The notes beneath the pieces were generated by a model. That model was not told the DNA's origin. It saw nothing but the letters and a program-made list of their open reading frames with translations, and did not search any database. From NCBI GenBank assembly GCA_959347315.1, contig OY365811.1:34451910-34515909 (forward strand): a DNA stretch of 64,000 nt, written 5' to 3'. The DNA comes from Bimastos eiseni (taxonomy: Eukaryota > Annelida > Clitellata > Crassiclitellata > Lumbricidae). Below, one piece after another: positions 1 through 11,440 of this stretch (its first letter is position 1; every line of letters starts with the position of its first letter). The position numbers and the translations under genes are program-made.

Positions 1-110
1 TATCTATGCAGAATTTTGATGCCAATAGGTCCTCACAGATGCTTGATAAATATTATTTGTTTTGGAGCATGTGAAGTTTTTAGATATAAAGTCAGTGAAC
101 CCGGGTTCAT

Positions 111-130
111 CGTTATTTTCCCAAATAATG
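111..130 (+). repeat. Short hairpin-forming sequence beside the palindrome (example)
   Basis: CGTTATTTTCCCAAATAATG can fold with TTATTT pairing AAATAA around a TCCC loop, extended by a G-U and a C-G pair. It lies directly after TGAACCCGGGTTCAT (96-110), so palindrome and hairpin form one compound structured stretch in each monomer. GTTAATTTCCC and GTTAATTGCCC variants carry a mismatch in the stem, so strict selection on the hairpin is not evident. Confidence 0.5.
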
Positions 131-256
131 CAACCTTGATTTTTGCTCTTCTATTGGAAGAAGTGAAGATATCTATGCAGAATTTTGACGCCAATAGGTC
201 CACACAGATGCTTGATAAATATTATTTGGTTTGGAGCATGTCAAGTTTCTGGATAA

Positions 257-273
257 AGTCGATGAACCCGGGT
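257..273 (+). other. CENP-B-box-like motif (example, 8 of 9 core positions)
   Basis: The mammalian CENP-B box core is NTTCGNNNNANNCGGGN. Here the 17 bases AGTCGATGAACCCGGGT match every fixed position except the first T, which is G. The GTCGGTG form gives the same score, for example at 8,162-8,178. Monomers of the 169-bp class (AGTCAGTGAACCCGGGT) keep 7 of 9. The opposite strand over the same palindrome, TAACGATGAACCCGGGT, also keeps 7 of 9. The match is seen in the sequence; binding by any CENP-B-like protein is not shown. A rough chance estimate for one 8/9 match in a random 167-bp unit on both strands is a few percent. Confidence 0.5.
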
Positions 274-279
274 TCATCG
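260..279. repeat. 20-bp perfect palindrome (example) at the SmaI-type site
   Basis: CGATGAACCCGGGTTCATCG is identical to its reverse complement. It occurs in every intact monomer with the GTCGATG junction. GTCGGTG and GTCAGTG monomers keep the central 14 bp, and CTCAATG monomers keep 16 bp. It contains CCCGGG, so it carries CG and CHG-type sites on both strands. It could bind a dimeric protein or extrude as a short cruciform; neither is shown here. Confidence 0.9.
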
Positions 280-972
280 TTATTTTCCCAAATAATGCAA
301 CCTTGATTTTTGCTATTCTATTGGAAGAAGTGAAGATATCTATGCAGAATTTTGATGGCAGTAGGTCCTCACAGATCCTTAATAAATATTATTTGGTTTT
401 GAGCATGTCAAGTTTTTGGATAAAAAGTCAGTGAACCCGGGTTCATCGTTATTTTCCCAAATAATGAAACCTTGATTTTTGCTGTTGTATTGGACGAAGT
501 GAAGATATCTATGCAGAATTTTGATGCCAATAGGTCCACACAGATGCTTGATAAATATTATTTGGTTTGGAGCATGTGAAGTTTTTAGATAAAAAGTCAG
601 TGAACCCGGGTTCATCGTTAATTGCCCAAATAATGCAACCTTGATTTTTGCTATTCTATTGGAAGAAGTGAAGATATCTATGCAGAATTTTGATGCCAAT
701 AGGTCCGCACAGATGCTTGATAAATATTATTTGGTTTGGAGCATGTCAAGTTTCTGGATAAAGTCGATGAACCCGGGTTCATCGTTATTTTCCCAAATAA
801 TGAAACCTTGATTTTTGCTATTGTATTGGAAGAAGTGAAGATATCTATGCAGAATTTTGATGCCAATAGGTCCTCACAGATCCTTGATAAATATTATTTG
901 GTTTGGAGCATGTCAAGTTTTTGGATAAAAAGTCAGTGAACCCGGGTTCATCGTTATTTTCCCAAATAATGC

Positions 973-1141
973 AACCTTGATTTTTGCTATTCTATTGGAA
1001 GAAGTGAAGATATCTATGCAGAATTTTGATGCCAATAGGTCCACACAGATGCTTGATAAATATTATTTGGTTTGGAGCATGTGAAGTTTTTAGATAAAAA
1101 GTCAGTGAACCCGGGTTCATCGTTAATTTCCCAAATAATGA
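973..1141 (+). repeat. Exemplar 169-bp monomer (AAAGTCAGTG class)
   Basis: A representative of the second class. The two extra bases lie in the junction block: TGAAGTTTTTAGATAAAAAG then TCAGTGAACC, 29 bp against 27 bp in the 167-bp class. It also shows the linked variants GCTATTCTATTGG, GATGCCAATAGG and TCCACACAGATGC. A sister form with AAAACTCAATGAACC is also 169 bp. Members are interspersed among 167-bp monomers, and the offsets between duplicated blocks (1,004, 2,345, 3,851, 4,190) fit sums of these lengths. Confidence 0.93.
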
Positions 1142-3663
1142 AACCTTGATTTTTGCTATTGTATTGGAAGAAGTGAAGATATCTATGCAGAATTTTGATG
1201 CCAATAGGTCCACACAGATGCTTGATAAATATTATTTGGTTTGGAGTATGTCAAGTTTTTGGATAAAAAGTCAGTGAACCCGGGTTCATCGTTATTTTCC
1301 CAAATAATGCAACCTTGATTTTTGCTATTCTATTGGAAGAAGTGAAGATATCTATGCAGAATTTTGATGCCAATAGGTCCACACAGATGCTTGATAAATA
1401 TTATTTGGTTTGGAGCATGTCAAGTTTCTGGATAAAGTCGATGAACCCGGGTTCATCGTTATTTTCCCAAATAATGAAACCTTGATTTTTGCTATTGTAT
1501 TGGAAGAAGTGAAGATATCTATACAAAATTTTGATGCCAATAGGTCCACACAGATCCTTGATAAATATTATTTGGTTTGGAGCATGTCAAGTTTCTGGAT
1601 AAAGTCGGTGAACCCGGGTTCATCGTTAATTTCCCAAATAATGCAACCTTGATTTTTGCTATTGTATTGGAAGAAGTGAAGATATCTATGCAGAATTTTG
1701 ATGGCAGTAGGTCCTCACAGATCCTTGATAAATATTATTTGGTTTGGAGCATGTCAAGTTTCTGGATAAAGTCGGTGAACCCGGGTTCATCGTTATTTTC
1801 CCAAATAATGCAACCTTGATTTTTGCTATTGTATTGGAAGAAGTGAAGATATCTATGCAGAATTTTGATGCCAATAGGTCCACACAGATGCTTGTTAAAT
1901 ATTATTTGGTTTGGAGTATGTCAAGTTTTTGAATAAAAAGTCAGTGTCCCCGGGTTCATCGTTATTTTCCCAAATAATGCAACCTTGATTTTTGCTATTG
2001 TATTGGAAGAAGTGAAGATATCTATGCAGAATTTTGATGCCAATAGGTCCACACAGATGCTTGATAAATATTATTTGGTTTGGAGCATGTCAAGTTTCTG
2101 GATAAAGGGGTATGAACCCGGGTTCATCGTTATTTTCCCAAATAATGCAACCTTGATTTTTGCTATTGTATTGGAAGAAGTGAAGATATCTATGCAGAAT
2201 TTTGATGCCAATAGGTCCTCACAGATGCTTGATAAATATTATTTGTTTTGGAGCATGTGAAGTTTTTAGATATAAAGTCAGTGAACCCGGGTTCATCGTT
2301 ATTTTCCCAAATAATGCAACCTTGATTTTTGCTCTTCTATTGGAAGAAGTGAAGATATCTATGCAGAATTTTGACGCCAATAGGTCCACACAGATGCTTG
2401 ATAAATATTATTTGGTTTGGAGCATGTCAAGTTTCTGGATAAAGTCGATGAACCCGGGTTCATCGTTATTTTCCCAAATAATGCAACCTTGATTTTTGCT
2501 ATTGTATTGGAAGAAGTGAAGATATCTATGCAGAATTTTGATGCCAATAGGTCCTCACAGATGCTTGATAAATATTATTTGTTTTGGAGCATGTGAAGTT
2601 TTTAGATATAAAGTCAGTGAACCCGGGTTCATCGTTAATTGCCCAAATAATGCAACCTTGATTTTTGCTATTCTATTGGAAGAAGTGAAGATATCTATGC
2701 AGAATTTTGACGCCAATAGGTCCACACAGATGCTTGATAAATATTATTTGGTTTGGAGCATGTGAAGTTTTTGGATAAAAAGTCAGTGAACCCGGGTTCA
2801 TCGTTAATTTCCCAAATAATGCAACCTTGATTTTTGCTATTCTATTGGAAGAAGTGAAGATATCTATGCAGAATTTTGATGGCAGTAGGTCCTCACAGAT
2901 CCTTAATAAATATTATTTGGTTTTGAGCATGTCAAGTTTCTCGATAAAACTCAATGAACCCGGGTTCATCGTTATTTACCCAAATAATGCAACCTTGATT
3001 TTTGCTATTCTATTGTAAGAAGTGAAGATATCTATGCAGAATTTTGGGTGCCAATAGGTCCTCACAGATGCTTGATAAATATTATTTGGTTTTGAGCATG
3101 TCAAGTTTCTGGATAAAGTCGATGAACCCGGGTTCATCGTTATTTTCCCAAATAATGAAACCTTGATTTTTGCTATTATATTGGAAGAAGTGAAGATATC
3201 TATGCAGAATTTTGATGCCAATAGGTCCGCACAGATGCTTGATAAATATTATTTGGTTTGGAGCATGTCAAGTTTCTGGATAAAGTCGATGAACCCGGGT
3301 TCATCGTTATTTTCCCAAATAATGAAACCTTGATTTTTGCTATTCTATTGTAAGAAGTGAAGATATCTATGCAGAATTTTGGGTGCCAATAGGTCCTCAC
3401 AGATGCTTGATAAATATTATTTGGTTTTGAGCATGTCAAGTTTTTGGATAAAAAGTCAGTGAACCCGGGTTCATCGTTAATTGCCCAAATAATGCAACCT
3501 TGATTTTTGCTATTGTATTGGAAGAAGTGAAGATATCTATGCAGAATTTTGATGCCAATAGGTCCACACAGATGCTTGATAAATATTATTTGGTTTGGAG
3601 CATGTCAAGTTTCTGGATAAAGGGGTATGAACCCGGGTTCATCGTTATTTTCCCAAATAATGC

Positions 3664-3835
3664 AACCTTGATTTTTGCTATTGTATTGGAAGAAGTGAAG
3701 ATATCTATGCAGAATTTTGATGCCAATAGGTCCTCACAGATGCTTGATAAATATTATTTGTTTTGGAGCATGTGAAGTTTTTAGATATAAAGTCAGTGAA
3801 CCCGCGGGGTTCATCGTTAATTGCCCAAATAATGC
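3664..3835 (+). repeat. 172-bp monomer with GCG inserted in the palindrome
   Basis: The longest monomer class seen. It has ATATAAAGTCAGTG (+2) and GAACCCGCGGGGTTC (+3) in place of GAACCCGGGTTC. The three added bases sit at the dyad axis, so the six-base arms are kept and a three-base spacer is created. The same form recurs in the monomer at 4,343-4,514 and around 28,971-28,980. Confidence 0.9.
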
Positions 3836-5440
3836 AACCTTGATTTTTGCTATTGTATTGGAAGAAGTGAAGATATCTATGCAGAATTTTGATGCCAATA
3901 GGTCCACACAGATGCTTGATAAATATTATTTGGTTTGGAGCATGTGAAGTTTTTAGATAAAAAGTCAGTGAACCCGGGTTCATCGTTAATTTTTCAAATA
4001 ATGCAACCTTGATTTTTGCTATTGTATTGGAAGAAGTGAAGATATCTATACAGAATTTTGATGCCAATAGGTCCACACAGATGCTTGATAAATATTATTT
4101 CGTTTGGAGCATGTCAAGTTTCTCGATAAAACTCAATGAACCCGGGTTCATCGTTATTTACCCAAATAATGCAACCTTGATTTTTGCTATTCTATTGTAA
4201 GAAGTGAAGATATCTATGCAGAATTTTGGGTGCCAATAGGTCCTCACAGATGCTTGATAAATATTATTTGGTTTTGAGCATGTCAAGTTTTTGGATAAAA
4301 AGTCAGTGAACCCGGGTTCATCGTTAATTGCCCAAATAATGCAACCTTGATTTTTGCTATTGTATTGGAAGAAGTGAAGATATCTATGCAGAATTTTGAT
4401 GCCAATAGGTCCTCACAGATGCTTGATAAATATTATTTGTTTTGGAGCATGTGAAGTTTTTAGATATAAAGTCAGTGAACCCGCGGGGTTCATCGTTAAT
4501 TGCCCAAATAATGCAACCTTGATTTTTGCTATTGTATTGGACGAAGTGAAGATATCTATGCAGAATTTTGATGCCAATAGGTCCACACAGATGCTTGATA
4601 AATATTATTTGGTTTGGAGCATGTGAAGTTTTTAGATAAAAAGTCAGTGAACCCGGGTTCATCGTTAATTTTTCAAATAATGCAACCTTGATTTTTGCTA
4701 TTGTATTGGAAGAAGTGAAGATATCTATACAGAATTTTGATGCCAATAGGTCCTCACAGATGCTTGATAAATATTATTTGGTTTTGAGCATGTCAAGTTT
4801 TTGGATAAAAAGTCAGTGAACCCGGGTTCATCGTTAATTGCCCAAATAATGCAACCTTGATTTTTGCTATTCTATTGGAAGAAGTGAAGATATCTATGCA
4901 GAATTTTGATGCCAATAGGTCCGCACAGATGCTTGATAAATATTATTTGGTTTGGAGCATGTCAAGTTTCTGGATAAAGTCGATGAACCCGGGTTCATCG
5001 TTATTTTCCCAAATAATGAAACCTTGATTTTTGCTATTGTATTGGAAGAAGTGAAGATATCTATGCAGAATTTTGATGCCAATAGGTCCACACAGATGCT
5101 TGATAAATATAATTTGGTTTGGAGCATGTGAAGTTTTTAGATAAAAAGTCAGTGAACCCGGGTTCATCGTTATTTTCCCAAATAATGCAACCTTGATTTT
5201 TGCTATTGTATTGGAAGAAGTGAAGATATCTATGCAGAATTTTGATGCCAATAGGTCCACACAGATGCTTGATAAATATTATTTGGTTTGGAGTATGTCA
5301 AGTTTTTGGATAAAAAGTCAGTGTCCCCGGGTTCATCGTTATTTTCCCAAATAATGCAACCTTGATTTTTGCTATTGTATTGGAAGAAGTGAAGATATCT
5401 ATGCAGAATTTTGATGCCAATAGGTCCACACAGATGCTTG

Positions 5441-8400
5441 ATAAATATTATTTGGTTTGGAGCATGTCAAGTTTCTGGATAAAGTCGATGAACCCGGGTT
5501 CATCGTTATTTTCCCAAATAATGAAACCTTGATTTTTGCTATTATATTGGAAGAAGTGAAGATATCTATGCAGAATTTTGATGGCAGTAGGCCCTCACAG
5601 ATCCTTGATAAATATTATTTGGTTTGGAGCATGTCAAGTTTCTGGATAAAGTCGGTGAACCCGGGTTCATCGTTATTTTCCCAAATAATGCAACCTTGAT
5701 TTTTGCTATTGTATTGGAAGAAGTGAAGATATCTATGCAGAATTTTGATGGCAGTAGGTCCTCACAGATCCTTGATAAATATTATTTGGTTTGGAGCATG
5801 TCAAGTTTCTGGATAAAGTCGATGAACCCGGGTTCATCGTTATTTTCCCAAATAATGAAACCTTGATTTTTGCTATTGTATTGGAAGAAGTGAAGATATC
5901 TATGCAGAATTTTGATGCCAATAGGTCCACACAGATGCTTGATAAATATAATTTGGTTTGGAGCATGTCAAGTTTCTGGATAAAGTCGGTGAACCCGGGT
6001 TCATCGTTATTTTCCCAAATTATGCAACCTTGATTTTTGCTATTGTATTGGAAGAAGTGAAGATATCTATGCAGAATTTTGATGGCAGTAGGTCCTCACA
6101 GATGCTTGATAAATATTATTTGGTTTGGAGCATGTCAAGTTTCTGGATAAAGTCGGTGAACCCGGGTTCATCGTTATTTTCCCAAATAATGCAACTTTGA
6201 TTTTTGCTATTCTATTGGAAGAAGTGAAGATATCTATGCAGAATTTTGATGCCAATAGGTCCTCACAGATGCTTGATAAATATTATTTGGTTTGGAGTAT
6301 GTCAAGTTTCTGGATAAAGTCGGTGAACCCGGGTTCATCGTTATTTACCCAAATAATGCAACCTTGATTTTTGCTATTGTATTGGAAGAAGTGAAGATAT
6401 CTATGCAGAATTTTGATGGCAGTAGGTCCTCACAGATGCTTGATAAATATTATTTGGTTTGGAGCATGTCAAGTTTTTGGATAAAAAGTCAGTGAACCCG
6501 GGTTCATCGTTAATTTCCCAAATAATGCAACCTTGATTTTTGCTATTGTATTGGAAGAAGTGAAGATATCTATGCAGAATTTTGATGGCAGTAGGTCCTC
6601 ACAGATCCTTGATAAATATTATTTGGTTTGGAGCATGTCAAGTTTCTGGATAAAGTCGGTGAACCCGGGTTCATCGTTATTTACCCAAATAATGCAACCT
6701 TGATTTTTTGCTATTGTATTGGAAGAAGTGAAGATATCTATGCAGAATTTTGATGGCAGTAGGTCGTCACAGATCCTTGATAAATATTATTTGGTTTCGA
6801 GCATGTCAAGTTTCTGGATAAAGTCGGTGAACCCGGGTTCATCGTTATTTACCCAAATAATGCAACCTTGATTTTTGCTATTGTATTGGAAGAAGTGAAG
6901 ATATCTATGCAGAATTTTGATGGCAGTAGGTCGTCACAGATCCTTGATAAATATTATTTGGTTTGGAGCATGTCAAGTTTCTGGATAAAGTCGGTGAACC
7001 CGGGTTCATCGTTATTTTCCCAAATAATGCAACCTTGATTTTTGCTATTGTATTGGAAGAAGTGAAGATATCTATGCAGAATTTTGATGCCAATAGGTCC
7101 GCACAGATGCTTGATAAATATTATTTGGTTTTGAGCATGTGAAGTTTTTGGATAAAAAGTCAGTGAACCCGGGTTCATCGTTAATTTCCCAAATAATGCC
7201 ACCTTGATTTTTGCTATTCTATTGGAAGAAGTGAAGATATCTATGCATAAATTTGATGGCAGTAGGTCCCCACAGATGCTTGATAAATATTATTTGGTTT
7301 TGAGCATGTCAAGTTTCTGGATAAAGTCGGTGAACCCGGGTTCATTGTTATTTTCCCAAATAATGAAACCTTGATTTTTGCTATTGTATTGGACGAAGTG
7401 AAGATATCTATGCAGAATTTTGATGCCAATAGGTCCTCACAGATGCTTGATAAATATTATTTGGTTTTGAGCATGTGAAGTTTTTAGATAAAAAGTCAGT
7501 GAACCCGGGTTCATCGTTAATTTTTCAAATAATGCAACCTTGATTTTTGCTATTGTATTGGAAGAAGTGAAGATATCTATGCAGAATTTTGATGGCAATA
7601 GGTCCTCACAGATCCTTGATAAATATTATTTGGTTTGGAGCATGTCAAGTTTCTGGATAAAGTCGGTGAACCCGAGTTCATCGTTATTTTCCCAAATAAT
7701 GCAACCTTGATTTTTGCTATTCTATTGGAAGAAGTGAAGATATCTATGCAGAATTTTGATGGCAGTAGGTCGTCACAGATCCTTGATAAATATTATTTGG
7801 TTTGGAGCATGTCAAGTTTCTGGATAAAGTCGGTGAACCCGAGTTCATCGTTATTTTCCCAAATAATGCAACCTTGATTTTTGCTATTGTATTGGAAGAA
7901 GTGAAGATATCTATGCAGAATTTTGATGGCAGTAGGCCCTCACAGATCCTTGATAAATATTATTTGGTTTGGAGCATGTCAAGTTTCTGGATAAAGTCGG
8001 TGAACCCGGGTTCATCGTTATTTTCCAAAATAATGCAACCTTGATTTTTGCTATTGTATTGGAAGAAGTGAAGATATCTATGCAGAATTTTGATGGCAGT
8101 AGGTCCTCACAGATCCTTGATAAATATTATTTGGTTTGGAGCATGTCAAGTTTCTGGATAAAGTCGGTGAACCCGGGTTCATCGTTATTTACCCAAATAA
8201 TGCAACCTTGATTTTTGCTATTGTATTGGAAGAAGTGAAGATATCTATGCAGAATTTTGATGGCAGTAGGTCGTCACAGATCCTTGATAAATATTATTTG
8301 GTTTGGAGCATGTCAAGTTTCTGGATAAAGTCGGTGAACCCGGGTTCATCGTTATTTTCCCAAATAATGCAACCTTGATTTTTGCTATTGTATTGGAAGA

Positions 8401-9095
8401 AGTGAAGATATCTATGCAGAATTTTGATGGCAGTAGGTCCTCACAGATCCTTAATAAATTTTATTTGGTTTTGAGCATGTCAAGTTTCTGGATAAAGTCG
8501 GTGAACCCGGGTTCATCGTTATTTTCCCAAATAATGAAACCTTGATTTTTGCTATTGTATTGGAAGAAGTGAAGATATCTATGCAGAATTTTGATGGCAG
8601 TAGGTCCACACAGATGCTTGATAAATATAATTTGGTTTGGAGCATGTCAAGTTTCTGGATAAAGTCGGTGAACCCGGGTTCATCGTTATTTTCCCAAATG
8701 ATGCAACCTTGATTTTTGCTATTGTATTGGAAGAAGTGAAGATATCTATGCAGAATTTTGATGGCAGTAGGTCCTCACAGATGCTTGATAAATATTATTT
8801 GGTTTGGAGCATGTCAAGTTTGTGGATAAAGTCGGTGAACCCGGGTTCATCGTTATTTTCCCAAATAATGCAACCTTGATTTTTGCTATTGTATTGGAAG
8901 AAGTGAAGATATCTATGCAGAATTTTGATGCCAATAGGTCCTCACAGATGCTTGATAAATATTATTTGGTTTGGAGCATGTCAAGTTTTTGGATAAAAAG
9001 TCAGTGAACCCGGGTTCATCGTTAATTTCCCAAATAATGCAACCTTGATTTTTGCTATTGTATTGGAAGAAGTGAAGATATCTATGCAGAATTTT
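5441..9095 (+). repeat. Mostly regular 167-bp satellite domain
   Basis: Runs of exact 167-bp spacing dominate (5,457, 5,624, 5,791, 5,958, 6,125, 6,292; then 7,635, 7,802, 7,969, 8,136, 8,303). It includes the first copy of a recurring variant module: AATGCCACC near 7,196, GCATAAATTT at 7,245, GGACGAAG at about 7,393, AATTTTTCAAATAATG at about 7,520 and GATGGCAATAGG at about 7,592. The stretch 7,241-8,879 reappears in register at 21,657-23,295 (offset 14,416). A one-base insertion (six T instead of five) is at 6,704-6,709. No gene is present. Confidence 0.88.
8037..8203 (+). repeat. Exemplar 167-bp monomer (GTCGGTG class)
   Basis: A representative of the commonest class. It has GCTATTGTATTGG, GATGGCAGTAGG, TCCTCACAGATCC, the 27-bp junction form TCAAGTTTCTGGATAAAGTC with GGTGAACC, then the SmaI-type palindrome. 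It differs from my consensus by TTTACCC instead of TTTTCCC near its end. Because 167 is 3x55+2, the reading frame moves with every monomer, which is one reason no long frame survives. Confidence 0.95.
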
Positions 9096-11440
9096 GATGG
9101 CAGTAGGTCCTCACAGATCCTTAATAAATATTATTTGGTTTTGAGCATGTCAAGTTTCTGGATAAAGTCGGTGAACCCGGGTTCATTGTTATTTTCCCAA
9201 ATAATGAAACCTTGATTTTTGCTATTGTATTGGACGAAGTGAAGATATCTATGCAGAATTTTGATGCCAATAGGTCCACACAGATGCTTGATAAATATTA
9301 TTTGGTTAGGAGCATGTGAAGTTTTTAGATAAAAAGTCAGTGAACCCGGGTTCATCGTTAATTTTTCAAATAATGCAACCTTGATTTTTGCTATTGTATT
9401 GGAAGAAGTGAAGATATCTATACTGAATTTTGATGCCAATAGGTCCACACAGATGCTTGATAAATATTATTTGGTTTGGAGCATGTCAAGTTTCTGGAAA
9501 AGTCGGTGAACCCGGGTTCATCGTTATTTTCCCAAATAATGCAACCTTGATTTTTGCTATTGTATTGGAAGAAGTGAAGATATCTATGCAGAATTTTGAT
9601 GTCAGTAGGTCCTCATAGATGCTTGGTAAATATTATTTGGTTTGGAGCATGTCAAGTTTCTGGGTAAAGTCGGTGAACCCGGGTTCATCGTTATTTTCCC
9701 AAATAATGAAACCTTGATTTTTGCTATTGTATTGGAAGAAGTGAAGATATCTATGCAGAATTTTGATGCCAATAGGTCGTCACAGATCCTTGATAAATAT
9801 TATTTGGTTTGGAGCATGTCAAGTTTTTGGATAAAAACTCAATGAACCCGGGTTCATCGTTATTTTCCCAAATAATGCAACCTTGATTTTTGGTATTGTA
9901 TTCTAAGAAGTGAAGATATCTATGCAGAATTTTGATGCCAATAGGTCCACACAGATGCTTGATAAATATTATTTGGTTTGGAGCATGTCAAGTTTCTGGA
10001 TAAAGTCGATGAACCCGTTTTCATCGTTAATTTCCCAAATAATGAAACCTTGATTTTTGCTATTGTATTGGAAGAAGTGAAGATATCTATACAGAATTTT
10101 GATGCCAATAGGTCCACACAGATCCTTGATAAATATTATTTGGTTTGGAGCATGTCAAGTTTTTGGATAAAAACTCAATGAACCCGGGTTCATCGTTATT
10201 TTCCCAAATAATGCAACCTTGATTTTTGCTATTCTATTGGAAGAAGTGAAGATATCTATGCAGAATTTTGATGGCAGTAGGTCCTCACAGATCCTTAATA
10301 AATTTTATTTGGTTTTGAGCATGTCAAGTTTCTGGATAAAGTCGGTGAACCCGGGTTCATCGTTATTTTCCCAAATAATGAAACCTTGATTTTTGCTATT
10401 GTATTGGAAGAAGTGAAGATATCTATGCAGAATTTTGATGGCAGTAGGTCCACACAGATGCTTGATAAATATAATTTGGTTTGGAGCATGTCAAGTTTCT
10501 GGATAAAGTCGGTGAACCCGGGTTCATCGTTATTTTCCCAAATGATGCAACCTTGATTTTTGCTATTGTATTGGAAGAAGTGAAGATATCTATGCAGAAT
10601 TTTGATGGCAGTAGGTCCTCACAGATGCTTGATAAATATAATTTGGTTTGGAGCATGTCAAGTTTCTGGATAAAGTCGGTGAACCCAGGTTCATCGTTAT
10701 TTTCCCAAATTATGCAACCTTGATTTTTGCTATTGTATTGGAAGAAGTGAAGATATCTATGCAGAATTTTGATGGCAGTAGGTCCTCACAGATGCTTGAT
10801 AAATATTATTTGGTTTGGAGCATGTCAAGTTTCTGGATAAAGTCGGTGAACCCGGGTTCATCGTTATTTTCCCAAATAATGCAACCTTGATTTTTGCTAT
10901 TGTATTGGAAGAAGTGAAGATATCTATGCAGAATTTTGATGCCAATAGGTCCTCACAGATGCTTGATAAATATTATTTGGTTTGGAGTATGTCAAGTTTC
11001 TGGATAAAGTCGGTGAACCCGGGTTCATCGTTAATTTCCCAAATAATGCAACCTTGATTTTTGCTATTGTATTGGAAGAAGTGAAGATATCTATGCAGAA
11101 TTTTGATGCCAATAGGTCCTCACAGATGCTTGATAAATATTATTTGGTTTGGAGCCTGTGAAGTTTTTAGATAAAAAGTCAGTGAACCCGGGTTCATCGT
11201 TAATTGCCCAAATAATGCAACCTTGATTTTTGCTATTCTATTGGAAGAAGTGAAGATATCTATGCAGAATTTTGATGCCAATAGGTCCGCACAGATGCTT
11301 GATAAATATTATTTGGTTTGGAGCATGTCAAGTTTCTGGATAAAGTCGATGAACCCGGGTTCATCGTTATTTTCCCAAATAATGAAACCTTGATTTTTGC
11401 TATTGTATTGGAAGAAGTGAAGATATCTATGCAGAATTTT
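9096..11440 (+). repeat. 14-monomer HOR, copy 1 (2,345 bp)
   Basis: Starts at GATGGCAGTAGG of a monomer with CCTTAATAAAT. Distinctive members in order are GGACGAAG, TATTTGGTTAGG, AATTTTTC, TATACTGAATTTT, the 166-bp TCTGGAAAAGTC monomer, CTTGGTAAAT with CATAGATGC, the TTGGTATTGTATTCTAAG monomer, and CCCGTTTTCATCG. The same order returns at +2,345. A private change seen here is ACCCAGGTTC near 10,685. Confidence 0.9.

Larger units (their letters stand above)
1..5440 (+). repeat. Left-edge heterogeneous satellite domain
   Basis: I placed each monomer start from 132 to 5,525. Spacings are 167, 168, 169, 170 and 172 bp, with most of them not 167, unlike the rest of the array. Rare variants cluster here: GCTCTTCTATT (146, 2,331), GCTGTTGTATT (481), ATTTTGGGTGCC (three sites), CGCGGGG (3,804, 4,483), TCTCGATAAAACTCAATG, TAAAGGGGTATG (2,106, 3,621), and GTGTCCCCGGG (about 1,946, 5,321). 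Internal block copies include 1-~318 at ~2,187-2,504 (offset 2,186), ~1,966-2,296 at ~3,481-3,811 (offset 1,515), and a 679-bp four-monomer copy (3,717 and 4,396). No gene is present. Confidence 0.88.

Noticed and set aside
99..115. Possible RNA polymerase III B box in GGGTTCATCG
   Set aside because: The tRNA B box needs GGTTCRANNCC. This site has T for the conserved A and lacks the closing C bases, and there is no A box or T-run terminator at a suitable distance.
361..410. AATAAA in the CCTTAATAAATATT variant as a polyadenylation signal, and ATAAATATTATT as a TATA box
   Set aside because: Both lie in a common AT-rich part of the monomer, with no gene before or after. Chance matches are expected.
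299..467. CRISPR-like array (regular repeats with variable parts)
   Set aside because: The whole 167-169 bp unit is conserved, with no short repeat alternating with unique spacers, and there are no cas genes. Variable sites are shared between many monomers.
3705..4076. 123-codon - strand frame, also at 28,875-29,246
   Set aside because: It is made of consecutive 169- and 172-bp monomers read in phase, with a non-ATG start. The second occurrence is a copy of the same satellite block, not independent conservation.
7635..7877. A recurrent 80-codon open frame on the + strand, repeated every 167 bp across the array
   Set aside because: It opens with TTG rather than ATG, covers about 1.45 monomers, overlaps its own next copy in another frame, and appears or vanishes with each junction variant. 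It is a by-product of the repeat.
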